Shown: positions 35,489 to 43,927 of the stretch, piece after piece
Numbering within the stretch: position 1 is the first letter of the stretch
How the letters are laid out: the number at the start of each line of letters is the position of its first letter
Assembly: GCF_014635665.1 (NCBI RefSeq)
Contig: NZ_BMDG01000016.1
Location: 48,547-112,546, forward strand
DNA: 64,000 nucleotides
Direction: 5' to 3'
Source of the DNA: Isoptericola cucumis
Lineage (GTDB): Bacteria; Actinomycetota; Actinomycetes; Actinomycetales; Cellulomonadaceae
Program-made: the position numbers and the translations under genes
Notes under the pieces: model-generated
The model's input: the letters and a program-made list of their open reading frames with translations, nothing else
The model's database searches: none
Told to the model about the DNA's origin: nothing

Positions 35489-35653
35489 GAGGCCCCAGCG
35501 TAGGCGTCGACGGCGCGCGAGCGACCCCGGGCAGGTCTACCGTTCATGATCCGGTGATCCTCTGCCCGGGGCCGCTCTGCCTTCCCGGTCCCTGGATGCC
35601 GTCGTCCCGCGGTGCTGCCGAGCCCCCTGCGCCCTGCTGCACCGCCGCCGGCC

Positions 35654-35741
35654 CCGGCCGGGGTGGAACGGTCACGGGCCGCCCCCCAGCGACGTCCCGT
35701 GACCGTTCCACCCCGGCCGGAGTCGGGTCGACTCCGGCCGG
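35654..35741 (-). terminator. Two overlapping hairpins after the LPVTG protein gene
   Basis: Directly after the surface-protein stop (35748) a perfect 12-bp stem (35713-35724 with 35730-35741, loop 5 nt) overlaps a perfect 25-bp stem (35654-35678 with 35696-35720, loop 17 nt). They share bases 35713-35720, so both cannot form fully at once. Together they should stop transcription strongly; no T-tract is present. Confidence 0.7.
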
Positions 35742-35747
35742 AGCCGG

Positions 35748-38700
35748 TCAGCGGGAGATGCGCTGGGCGACCGCCACGACGCGACCGCGCGCGACGAGGC
35801 CCGTGCCCACGAGCATCAGCAGCAGCGACAGGACCAGCAGGCGCTGGTCCGCCCCTGTCACGGGAAGCGTCGACGGCAGGTCCGTCGTCGCGGTCGTCAT
35901 CGACGAGTCCGGGACGAACGACACGCCGTCGTTGCCCGTGATCGGGTTGCCGACCTCGTCAGTGGCGTCCCCGGAACCGTCCCAGCCCGAACCGTCCGCA
36001 CCAGAACCGTCGGCACCATCGGCGCCGTCCGTGCCGTCCGTGCCGTCCGTGCCGCCGGTGCCGTCCGAACCCGGGCCGTCGGCACCGTCGTTGCCGTCCG
36101 AGCCCGGCCCGTCCGTCCCGGAGTCGGTCCCGTCACCGGGGTCCGTGGGATCCGTCGGGTCGGTGGGATCCGTCGGGTCCGTCGGGTCGGTGGGATCCGT
36201 CGGGTCCGTCGGGTCGGTGGGATCCGTCGGGTCCGTCGGGTCGGTGGGATCCGTCGGGTCGACGGCGCTCCCGTCCTCGAGCACGTCGTCCACGAGGCCG
36301 TCGTCCGCGAGCACCTCTTCGGTGACGCCGCCGAGGTCGCCGTCGATCAGCTCGCCGACCGTCTGGTCGAGGTCGTCGACCGCGTGCTCGACGAGCTCGT
36401 CGGTCACGCCACCCTCGGGCTCGTCGGCACCGACGACGTCATCCACCACGCCGTCCTCACCGACCAGACCATCCACGGTGTCCTGCACCAGCGGTTCCGT
36501 GCCCAGCACGTCATCCACCGTGCCCGACGCATCCACGACGTCCTGCAGCACCGGGTCGAGACCCTGGTCCTCCAGCACGTCGTCGACCAGACCGTCCTCC
36601 GCGAGGACAGCGTCGTTCACTCCCTGCAGATCACCGGCACCGAGCTCGTCCAGCGCGGTGTCGACGTCCTCGACGACCGACTCCACCAGCTCGTCGGTCA
36701 CGCCGCCCTCAGGCCCGTCGGCACCGACGACGTCATCCACCACGCCGTCCTCACCGACCAGACCATCCACGGTGTCCTGCACCAGCGGTTCCGTGCCCAG
36801 CACGTCATCCACCGTGCCCGACGCATCCACGACATCACCGAGCACCGGGTCGAGACCCTGGTCCTCCAGCACGTCGTCGACAAGACCGTCCTCCGCGGTC
36901 ACGGAGTCCACGACCCCGCCGAGGTCGCCCTCGACCAGGTCACCGACCGTCTGATCCGCGTCCTCGACGACCGACTCCACCAGCTCGTCGGTCACACCGC
37001 CCTCAGGCCCGTCGGCACCGACGACGTCATCCACCACGCCGTCCTCACCGACCAGACCATCCACGGTGTCCTGCACCAGCGGTTCCGTGCCCAGCACGTC
37101 ATCCACCGTGCCCGACGCATCCACGACATCACCGAGCACCGGGTCGAGACCCTGGTCCTCCAGCACGTCGTCGACCAGACCCTCCTCAGCCGTCACACCA
37201 CCGACGACACCAGGCAGATCACCCGCCATCAGCAGCATCACCACCTCGTCGACGTCCGCGACCGCGTGCTCCACGGCCTCATCGGTCACACCGCCCTCAG
37301 GCCCGTCGGCACCGACGACGTCATCCACCACGCCGTCCTCACCGACCAGACCGTCAGCGACGTCCTGCACCAGCGGGTCCGTGCCCAGCACGTCGTCCAC
37401 CGGGCCCGTCGCGTCCACGACATCACCGAGCACCGGGTCGAGACCCTGGTCCTCCAGCACGTCGTCGACCAGAGCGTCCTCAGCCGTCACACCACCGACG
37501 ACACCAGGCAGATCACCCGCCATCAGCAGCATCACCACCTCGTCGACGTCCGCGACCGCGTGCTCCACGGCCTCATCGGTCACGCCACCCTCAGGCCCGT
37601 CGGCACCGACGACGTCATCGACCACGCCGTCCTCACCGACCAGGCCGTCCGCAACGTCCTGCACCAGCGGTTCCGTGCCCAGCACGTCGTCCACCGTGCC
37701 CGTCGCGTCCACGACATCACCGAGCACCGGGTCGAGACCCTGGTCCTCCAGCACGTCGTCGACCAGACCGTCCTCCGCGAGGACAGCGTCGTTCACTCCC
37801 TGCAGATCACCGGCACCGAGCTCGTCCAGCGCGGTGTCGACGTCCTCGACGACCGACTCCACCAGCTCGTCGGTCACACCGCCCTCAGGCCCGTCGGCAC
37901 CGACGACGTCATCCACCACGCCGTCCTCACCGACCAGGCCGTCAGCGACGTCCTGCACCAGCGGGTCAGTCCCGAGCGTGTCGTCGACCACGGCCGTCAA
38001 GGCCGAGACGGTGGCGAGCACGCCGTCCAGCACCATGTCAGCGCCCAGGTCAACAGGTACGTCGCCCGGACCGGGGAGACCCGCAAGGTCGCCAAGGTCA
38101 AGGCCGCCAAGGTCGCCAACCGGACCCGTCAGATCACCCAGACCACCAACACCAGCCGGATCACCCAGGCCCAGACCACCAAGGTCAAGGCCACCAAGGC
38201 CACCAAGGCCACCAAGGCCACCGAGCTCACCCAGCTCACCGGGCTCACCCAGCTCACCGAGGTCACCGAGGTCACCGAGGTCACCGAGGTCACCGAGGTC
38301 ACCAAGGTCACCAAGGCCACCAAGGCCACCAAGGCCACCAAGGCCACCAAGGTCGCCAAGGTCGCCAAGGTCGCCAAGGTCACCGAGGTCGCCAAGACCC
38401 CCGAGCTCACCGAGGTCACCAAGCTCACCCAGGTCACCAAGACCCCCGAGCTCACCCAGGTCACCAAGACCCCCGAGACCGCCGAGGTCCCCCAGGCCGG
38501 CCGGGTCACCGAGTCCCAGACCGCCGTCCAGGCCAGGGACGTCGCCGATGGTGTCGGTCAGGCCGGTGACGGGCTCGGTCACGGCACCGACGGTGTCCTG
38601 CACCGTCGAGCCGGTGCCGAGTGCGCCGTCGACACCGCCGCCGAGTCCGGCGAGCGCTCCGTCGGCGTCACCGAGGACCGCAGCGGCACCGCCGTCCTCG

Positions 38701-39881
38701 AGCGCGTCGTCGAGGAGGCCGTCCTCGGCGACCAGGGAGTCGACCGTCCCGCCGACATCTCCGGCGGTCACGGAACCGAGCGTGTGGTCGACGTCGTCGA
38801 GCACGTGGTCCACGACCTCGTCGGTCACCCCGGTCTCGGGCTGGTCAGCCCCCACGACGTCGTCGACGACACCGTCCGGGCCGGCCACACCGTCGACCGT
38901 GTCCCGCACGGCGGAGCCGGTGCCGAGCGCGTCGTCCAGTGCGCCGGACGTCTCGGACACGGTCCCGACGACGTCATCGACCGTGCCGTCGACGCCGCCG
39001 TCCTCGAGTGCGTCGTCGACGACACCGTCCTCGGAGGCCACGTCCGCCACGACCGCTTCGACGTCGCCCTGCCCCGCGTCCCGAACCGCCTGCGCGGCGT
39101 CGTCGACGAGGTGCTCGGCGACGTCGTCCGTCGCGCCGGACTCGGGCTCGTCGGCCACGACGACGTCATCCACCGCGCCGTCGTCACCCACCAGCCCGTC
39201 GACCAGTCCGTCGACGGCACCGGTCGCGTCCGCCACACCGTCGTCCTGGCCCGATCCACGGTCGGGACCATTCCCCTCCGCAGGACCATTCCCCTCCGCA
39301 GGACCATTCCCCTCCGCAGGACCATTCCCCTCCGCAGGACCATTCCCCTCCGCAGGGCCATTCCCCTCGGCAGGCTCTTCCTCGCCGGCCTGGCCGTCAC
39401 CGGCCTCGTCGGCGGGGCGCTCCGGCTGTCCGGCGGGGTCAGCCGAGGCACCGTCCGAGGTCTGCCCGGTCACGCCGTCGACGACGTCCTGGACGACGTT
39501 CGACCCGTCACCCTCGGGCGCACCTACCTCGGCGTTCGCGTCCACGTCCACGTCAGCGTTTGCATCGGCGTTCGCGTCAGCGTCGGCACTCGCGTCAGCG
39601 TCGGCGTTCGCTTCAGCATCCGCGTCCACGTCGGCGTTCGCGTCAGCGTCGGCGTTGGCATCGGCGTCAGCGTCCACGTCGGCGATGACCGAGGCCTTCA
39701 CCGGTGTCTTCTCACCCGACGATCCGACGTCCTGCTCGACCGCCGTGTCGTCGTCGGCGGCGAGGTCGACGGCGACGTCGGCGACGTCTCCGTCCGCAGC
39801 TTGGGCCATCCCGGCCCCGGCGACCACCAGGCCGCCCGCGACGAGCGCTGATCGCAGCGCGCGTCGTACATGGGTATGCAT
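35748..39881 (-). CDS. Large Asp-rich repetitive cell-wall protein with LPVTG anchor
   Basis: A 1377-aa precursor. Signal peptide residues 1-29 (RRALRSALVAGGLVVAGAG core, AQAAD end). Residues ~60-125 are Asp/Ala/Asn-rich. Six PAEGNG-type hexapeptides lie at ~171-206. Diverged repeats follow, then a Gly-Leu-Asp-rich run (~458-611), six near-identical 98-residue repeats containing LVGEDGVVDDVVGAD (~628-1194), and DPT tripeptides (~1209-1247). The C-terminal sorting signal is LPVTG at ~1339, a hydrophobic segment and an Arg-rich tail, so sortase should attach it to peptidoglycan. Extremely acidic; perhaps a stalk, adhesin or cation-binding surface protein. Function is not known. ATG at 39881 has an AGGAG site. 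Confidence 0.85.
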   Translation of the reverse strand: MHTHVRRALRSALVAGGLVVAGAGMAQAADGDVADVAVDLAADDDTAVEQDVGSSGEKTPVKASVIADVDADADANADADANADVDADAEANADADASADADANADANADVDVDANAEVGAPEGDGSNVVQDVVDGVTGQTSDGASADPAGQPERPADEAGDGQAGEEEPAEGNGPAEGNGPAEGNGPAEGNGPAEGNGPAEGNGPDRGSGQDDGVADATGAVDGLVDGLVGDDGAVDDVVVADEPESGATDDVAEHLVDDAAQAVRDAGQGDVEAVVADVASEDGVVDDALEDGGVDGTVDDVVGTVSETSGALDDALGTGSAVRDTVDGVAGPDGVVDDVVGADQPETGVTDEVVDHVLDDVDHTLGSVTAGDVGGTVDSLVAEDGLLDDALEDGGAAAVLGDADGALAGLGGGVDGALGTGSTVQDTVGAVTEPVTGLTDTIGDVPGLDGGLGLGDPAGLGDLGGLGGLGDLGELGGLGDLGELGDLGELGGLGDLGDLGDLGDLGDLGGLGGLGGLGGLGDLGDLGDLGDLGDLGDLGELGEPGELGELGGLGGLGGLGGLDLGGLGLGDPAGVGGLGDLTGPVGDLGGLDLGDLAGLPGPGDVPVDLGADMVLDGVLATVSALTAVVDDTLGTDPLVQDVADGLVGEDGVVDDVVGADGPEGGVTDELVESVVEDVDTALDELGAGDLQGVNDAVLAEDGLVDDVLEDQGLDPVLGDVVDATGTVDDVLGTEPLVQDVADGLVGEDGVVDDVVGADGPEGGVTDEAVEHAVADVDEVVMLLMAGDLPGVVGGVTAEDALVDDVLEDQGLDPVLGDVVDATGPVDDVLGTDPLVQDVADGLVGEDGVVDDVVGADGPEGGVTDEAVEHAVADVDEVVMLLMAGDLPGVVGGVTAEEGLVDDVLEDQGLDPVLGDVVDASGTVDDVLGTEPLVQDTVDGLVGEDGVVDDVVGADGPEGGVTDELVESVVEDADQTVGDLVEGDLGGVVDSVTAEDGLVDDVLEDQGLDPVLGDVVDASGTVDDVLGTEPLVQDTVDGLVGEDGVVDDVVGADGPEGGVTDELVESVVEDVDTALDELGAGDLQGVNDAVLAEDGLVDDVLEDQGLDPVLQDVVDASGTVDDVLGTEPLVQDTVDGLVGEDGVVDDVVGADEPEGGVTDELVEHAVDDLDQTVGELIDGDLGGVTEEVLADDGLVDDVLEDGSAVDPTDPTDPTDPTDPTDPTDPTDPTDPTDPTDPTDPTDPTDPGDGTDSGTDGPGSDGNDGADGPGSDGTGGTDGTDGTDGADGADGSGADGSGWDGSGDATDEVGNPITGNDGVSFVPDSSMTTATTDLPSTLPVTGADQRLLVLSLLLMLVGTGLVARGRVVAVAQRISR
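36141..36257 (-). repeat. 9-bp tandem repeats encoding Asp-Pro-Thr
   Basis: About thirteen 9-bp units (ATCCGTCGG, GTCCGTCGG and GTCGGTGGG, often in a 27-bp order) encode the DPT tripeptide run just before the C-terminal part of the LPVTG protein. The proline-rich spacer would span the cell wall. Copy number is likely to vary by slippage. Confidence 0.85.
36300..38000 (-). repeat. Six 294-bp direct repeats in the LPVTG protein gene
   Basis: The word CGACGACGTCATC recurs at 36431, 36725, 37019, 37313, 37607 and 37901, exactly 294 bp apart each time, and flanking DNA is nearly identical between copies. Each unit encodes 98 residues. Outer limits are approximate. Two variant types alternate: one carrying ALDELGAGDLQGVND, another DEVVMLLMAGDLPGVVGG. 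Confidence 0.92.
39265..39372 (-). repeat. Six 18-bp tandem repeats encoding PAEGNG
   Basis: GGACCATTCCCCTCCGCA repeats five times without change and a sixth time with two substitutions, with no spacers. It encodes the hexapeptide run of the LPVTG protein. Not a CRISPR array, since there is no unique spacer DNA. Confidence 0.92.
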
Positions 39882-39965
39882 GATCCACTCCTGAACTGAC
39901 GTGGGTCGCCGGCGGCGGGTGCCGCCTACGGTCGCGGTCGCGCTCAGAGGCGCGACGCGGCCACG

Positions 39966-41849
39966 TCAGGCAGGAGAGACGGGGATGTCGTGAGCGACCG
40001 CCGTGAGGCGGAGGAAGACCTCGCCGGAGGGCCGGAACCAGGCTCCGGCGGAACCGCCGGCGAGGGAGGCGAGGACGGCGACGGCGTCGCCACCGGAGGA
40101 CGGCCCGCGGTAGCTCGCTCCCGCACCGCCGACGTTGACGGTGACGGCGGGGGCGAGCGGCCGGCTCGGCGCGGGGTCGCCGTCGGGCGTGCCGGCGTCC
40201 TGCGTGGGTGCGACCGTGAGGTCGGCACCTGCCACCAGGGCGACGTCGCCGACAGCAGCGTCGAGGTCGGCCGCCATGGTCGCGCGACGCTCCGGCGTGG
40301 CTGGCCGCACGTCCTGCGGCGCGACCGGCTCCGCGTCGTGCGCGCCCGGGGTCGCGGGGCGGTCCACCTCGGGGTCGATCTCGACAGGGTCGATGCCGAC
40401 GGCGTCCATGACGGGTCCGACGGCGGGGTCGAGCGCGTCGGTCACCGGGGCCGTGACGGGCGCGAGCGTACCGACCACGGGCGCCACGACCGGGTCCAGC
40501 GCACCGGTCACCGGAGCGACGACGTCGAGCACCGGGGCGACCACAGGGTCGAGGGACTTCACGACCGGGGACAGCAGCCCCACGACGGGCTCGACGACCG
40601 GGTCGAGGGACTTCACGACCGGGCGAGCCGCCGACCCCACGGCGTCGGTGACGGGCGCGAGCGGCTCGGTCACGGCACGCACCACGGGCCGCACGGGCTC
40701 GAGGACCGGCGACAGCCCGTCGAGCACCGGCGTGACGATCCCCGCCAGCGGCTTCGTCACCGGCTGGAGCACCGCCCCGACCGGGGCGGTCACCTTCCCG
40801 ACGACGGCGGTCAGCGGCTCGAGCGCCGCGCCCGTCGGGCCCGCGACCTCGCCGACCGTCTCCCCGACGGGAGTCGTCACCGTCGTCACGACGTCAGCGA
40901 CCGGTGTCACGACGTCGGAGACCGGGTCTGCTGCGGCGTCCTCGGACACCAGGTCCGCTGCGCCATCCTCGGAGGCGCGCTCCGCCACGACGTCGTCGGG
41001 CGACGCCACGTCGTGGGCCTCCGGGCCGGCGCCTGCGTCCTGCGAGACCGGCGCCAGGCCGAGGAGGTCGGCGACGACGTCCTCGGAACGCTCCGCCGGG
41101 GTACCCGTCGAGACATCCTGGTCCGCGCTCGACGGCGCGGACCGCTCCGACGGCTCGGACGGCTCGGCCATGGCCTCGGCCACGGCTGCGCTCGTCTCCT
41201 CGAGCGTCGGCAGGTCGTCGACGAACGCCTCGGCCCGGTCCTCGACACGGTCCTTCACCTGCTCCGCGCGCGCCGCGTGGTCCTGGAGCCGGTCCTCTCG
41301 CACAGGCCGGTCGGACTCCGCCGACGGTGCCTCGCGCTCGGCCTCCGCCGCGGAGGCGCGCTCCGCAGGCTCAGAAGACCCACGCTCCTCGGCAGGCTCG
41401 GCCTGCTCGGGCGCCAGCCCGGAGAGCACCTTGGCGACCGGCTCGTCCTCGCGCGGCTCCGTCGCGGGCTGCGGCTCCGGCTGGGGCTCCGACTCCGTCG
41501 CGGGCTCGGGCTCCGTCACGGGCTCGGGCTCCGTGTCCCGCTCAACTTCGGGCTCAGGCTCCGCGGCCTGCTCGACCTCAGGCTTCACGGCCCGCTCCGC
41601 CTCGGGCTCGACGGCGTCGTGTCCCGGGTCGACCAGGTCGCGGACAGCGTCGCGCACGGGGGTGGCGCGCTCCTCGACGACGGCGTCCGGTCGTGCGCCG
41701 TCGTACGCCTCGTCGCCGGCGGCGGACGCGGTGCCCGCGACGGCGACGGTGAGGGTGGCGGCTCCGAGAAGGCTCCCGGCCGCTGCGGCGGCGCGCGCGA
41801 GCCACCGACGGCGTGCTGCCGCCCGTGCCCGGTCCGCGCTGCGTGCCAC
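39966..41849 (-). CDS. Secreted repetitive Pro/Glu/Val-rich protein
   Basis: A 627-aa precursor with a long basic N-region and hydrophobic core (ARAAAAAGSLLGAATLTVAVAG, ~18-39) ending TASAAG. Residues ~75-140 are Glu-Pro repeats (PEPEPE, TEPEPVTEPEP), 150-300 are acidic and low-complexity, and 305-510 consist of a loose LDPVVxPVVxxLxPV repeat. The C-terminal ~60 residues include NVGGAGASYRGPSSGGDAV and lack an LPxTG motif. Probably an extracellular or wall-associated stalk-like protein. It sits 84 bp upstream of the LPVTG protein in the same direction and may be a partner. The GTG at 41849 is preferred for its AAGGGGG site. Confidence 0.75.
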   Translation of the reverse strand: MARSADRARAAARRRWLARAAAAAGSLLGAATLTVAVAGTASAAGDEAYDGARPDAVVEERATPVRDAVRDLVDPGHDAVEPEAERAVKPEVEQAAEPEPEVERDTEPEPVTEPEPATESEPQPEPQPATEPREDEPVAKVLSGLAPEQAEPAEERGSSEPAERASAAEAEREAPSAESDRPVREDRLQDHAARAEQVKDRVEDRAEAFVDDLPTLEETSAAVAEAMAEPSEPSERSAPSSADQDVSTGTPAERSEDVVADLLGLAPVSQDAGAGPEAHDVASPDDVVAERASEDGAADLVSEDAAADPVSDVVTPVADVVTTVTTPVGETVGEVAGPTGAALEPLTAVVGKVTAPVGAVLQPVTKPLAGIVTPVLDGLSPVLEPVRPVVRAVTEPLAPVTDAVGSAARPVVKSLDPVVEPVVGLLSPVVKSLDPVVAPVLDVVAPVTGALDPVVAPVVGTLAPVTAPVTDALDPAVGPVMDAVGIDPVEIDPEVDRPATPGAHDAEPVAPQDVRPATPERRATMAADLDAAVGDVALVAGADLTVAPTQDAGTPDGDPAPSRPLAPAVTVNVGGAGASYRGPSSGGDAVAVLASLAGGSAGAWFRPSGEVFLRLTAVAHDIPVSPA

Positions 41850-41900
41850 AGAGCCCCCTTCGATGCCACGCCGGGCCACGACGTCCGGCGCGTGGCCCTG

Positions 41901-41913
41901 GTCACACTGTGAC
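41901..41913. promoter_or_regulatory. GTCACA-C-TGTGAC palindrome upstream of repetitive secreted protein
   Basis: A perfect 13-base odd-centred palindrome 52 bp upstream of the GTG start at 41849. The half-site GTCACA matches the motif seen near 48078 and 14146. Plausible operator; the binding protein is not identified. Confidence 0.4.
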
Positions 41914-41937
41914 GCCGGGGCAACCGCTCTGCAACGT

Positions 41938-41961
41938 GAGCGGGTGAATCTTCACCCGCTC
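41938..41961 (-). terminator. Terminator hairpin after rubrerythrin-VIT1 gene
   Basis: GAGCGGGTGAA pairs perfectly with TTCACCCGCTC (up to 11 bp; a 4-6 nt loop is more realistic), 14 bp beyond the stop of the VIT1 gene on the minus strand. Confidence 0.6.
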
Positions 41962-41974
41962 GCGTCCGGCGGCG

Positions 41975-43117
41975 TCAGGCCAGCGTGGTCCCGAAGGCGA
42001 GCCCGAGCACATAGGTGACGGCGGCGGCGCCGAAGCCGATCAGCAGCTGGCGCAACGCGCGGGTGAGGGGCGACGTCCCGGAGAGCAGGCCGGTGATCGC
42101 CCCCGTGACCAGCAGCGACACCCCGACGAGCAGGCAGGCGACGAACACGGCCTGCATCCCGACGAGGCCCAGCAGGTAGGGGAGCACGGGGATCAGCGCG
42201 CCGGACGCGAAGAAGCAGAAGCTGGAGATCGCAGCACCCCACGCGGTGCCGTGCGTCTCGTGGTCGGTCTCGGCCGCCCCGGGCCCGTCGGCCTCGCCGC
42301 CGTCGTGGGTGAGGGGGCCGGGTCCGGCCGCGCCCGTCGCGGCCAGCGAGGCGAGCACGCCGTCGGCGCGGCGCTGGGCGTCGTCGGACGCCATCCCCCG
42401 CGCCCGGTACACGAGCGCCAGCTCGTTCGCGTCGACGTCCAGGTGGGGCAGCGCCTTCGCGCTGCGCGGGTCGGGCGTGGACGCGTCCAGCAGCTCGCGC
42501 TGGGAGCGCACCGACACGAACTCCCCGGCCCCCATGGACAGCGCGCCGGCGAGGAGGCCCGCCAGGCCGGTGAACAGGACGGTCTGCGACGACACCCCGG
42601 ACGCCCCGATGCCGAGGACGAGCGCGAGGTTGGACACGAGGCCGTCGTTGGCGCCGAAGACGGCGGCACGGAAGGTGCCTGAGAGCCGGTTGCGTCCCCG
42701 GGTGGCGAGGCCGCGCACCACCTCCTCGTGGATCTGCTCGTCGGCGGCCATGGTGGCCGTCGCGAACGCCTCCTGGTCGTAGCTGGACCGGGACTCGGCG
42801 CGCTGCGCGAGCGCGAGCACGAACACGCCGCCGAACCGCCGCGCGAGGAAGCCGAGCAGCCGGGTGCGCACGTCCCCGCGCAGGGGGCGCCCGACGTCGT
42901 CGCCGAGGAGGTCGAGCCAGTGCTGCTCGTGCCGCTTCTCGGCGTCGGCGAGCGCGAGCAGGATGGCGCGCTCCTCGCCCGTGCGTCGCCCGGCGAGGTC
43001 GCGGTAGACGGCGGCCTCGGCGCGCTCGTCCGCCAGGTACCGGCGCCAGCGCCGCACGTCCGCGGGCGTGCGGGGGCGGCCGGGCATCGCGGGATCGGGG
43101 TCCGGGTGGGCGTCCAT
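41975..43117 (-). CDS. Rubrerythrin-VIT1/CCC1 fusion, iron or manganese transporter
   Basis: A 380-aa protein. The N-terminal ~140 residues form a ferritin-like four-helix domain with metal-site candidates DERAEAAVYRD, ADAEKRHEQHW and AADEQIHEEVV. The C-terminal part is a VIT1/CCC1 membrane domain with five helices (RAAVFGANDGLVSNLALVLG, GALSMGAGEFVSVRSQREL). The architecture matches the membrane-bound ferritin MbfA, which exports iron in alpha-proteobacteria; here it probably moves Fe2+ or Mn2+ out of the cytoplasm. A His/Asp-rich loop (~250-275) may also bind metal. ATG at 43117. Confidence 0.92.
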   Translation of the reverse strand: MDAHPDPDPAMPGRPRTPADVRRWRRYLADERAEAAVYRDLAGRRTGEERAILLALADAEKRHEQHWLDLLGDDVGRPLRGDVRTRLLGFLARRFGGVFVLALAQRAESRSSYDQEAFATATMAADEQIHEEVVRGLATRGRNRLSGTFRAAVFGANDGLVSNLALVLGIGASGVSSQTVLFTGLAGLLAGALSMGAGEFVSVRSQRELLDASTPDPRSAKALPHLDVDANELALVYRARGMASDDAQRRADGVLASLAATGAAGPGPLTHDGGEADGPGAAETDHETHGTAWGAAISSFCFFASGALIPVLPYLLGLVGMQAVFVACLLVGVSLLVTGAITGLLSGTSPLTRALRQLLIGFGAAAVTYVLGLAFGTTLA

Positions 43118-43315
43118 GGCGCCATGATCGCCGCGATCGGACGGTCATGGGTTCCGGTGGTTCGGGCCCGAGTGTTCGGCCGTCCGCACTCTCGGGACCT
43201 GCTCGGACGGCATCGCCGTGGACGGTTCACCTGAATGTCACCGGTACGGGGCACAATGGGGGCCGACGCCCGGGGCGCTCCGGGTGCACACATCGGGACA
43301 CTGAGGGACACCGGC

Positions 43316-43900
43316 GTGATCATTGTCAGCACCGACGGCTCGTGCCTGCGCAACCCAGGCGGCGCGATCGGCTGGGCGTGGATCGCCCACGAGGGAGGCC
43401 GGTTCGACTCCGGCGGCGCCGCATCGGGCACCAACCAGATCGCGGAGCTCACGGCGCTCCTGCGCGCGATCGAGGCACATCCCGGCGACGAGCCGCTGCT
43501 CGTGGAGTCCGACTCGCAGTACGCGATCCGTTGCGCGTCGGAGTGGCTGGAGGGGTGGAAGCGCAAGGGCTGGCGCACGGCCTCCGGCGACCAGGTGAAG
43601 AACCTGGAGCTCATCCAGTCGATCGACCGGGCCATCTCGGGGCGCCAGGGCCCCGTGCGCTTCCGGTGGGTCCGCGGGCACGTGGGCAACCCGTTCAACG
43701 AGCGCGCCGATCAGCTCGCCGGTCTGGCCGCGCAGGAGTGGGCTGCCGGTCGCGGCGTCGTCGACGACGTCCTCGTCTCCTCGCAGGACGCCGAGTCCGG
43801 CACGGCCCGCCCCGCCCGCCAGCCCGCGTCGGAGCCCGCCCGCGAGGTCGTCGGCGCACGGTCCGAGCCGGGCTGGGAGCTCGGCACCCTCTTCGACTGA
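43316..43900 (+). CDS. rnhA: Ribonuclease HI
   Basis: A 194-aa enzyme that cuts RNA in RNA-DNA hybrids. The carboxylates are visible in order: STDGSCLRNPGG (Asp near 6), AELTALLRAIE (Glu near 44), ESDSQYAI (Asp near 66) and RGHVGNPFNERAD (Asp near 130). A ~55-residue C-terminal extension of low complexity ends in GWELGTLFD. The GTG at 43316 is chosen because GAGGG (43303-43307) precedes it by eight bases and the catalytic domain starts at once; the longer frame from 43235 is rejected. The glycosylase gene follows 27 bp downstream. Confidence 0.92.
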   Translation: MIIVSTDGSCLRNPGGAIGWAWIAHEGGRFDSGGAASGTNQIAELTALLRAIEAHPGDEPLLVESDSQYAIRCASEWLEGWKRKGWRTASGDQVKNLELIQSIDRAISGRQGPVRFRWVRGHVGNPFNERADQLAGLAAQEWAAGRGVVDDVLVSSQDAESGTARPARQPASEPAREVVGARSEPGWELGTLFD

Positions 43901-43927
43901 CCGCGCAAAACGACGATCCGACCCGCC

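Noticed and set aside
39265..39372. Regular 18-bp repeats that could suggest a CRISPR array
   Set aside because: The copies are tandem with no spacers and lie in a coding frame (PAEGNG). No cas genes are nearby.
35748..39881. RTX toxin or calcium-binding RTX repeats in the Asp-rich protein
   Set aside because: The nonapeptide GGxGxDxxx is absent and the signal is Sec plus LPVTG, not type I secretion.
36384..39894. Very long plus-strand open frames (over 900-1100 codons) opposite the LPVTG protein
   Set aside because: They are mirror frames of the repeat-rich minus-strand gene. The minus-strand frame has a signal peptide, a ribosome-binding site and a sortase signal; the plus frames have none.
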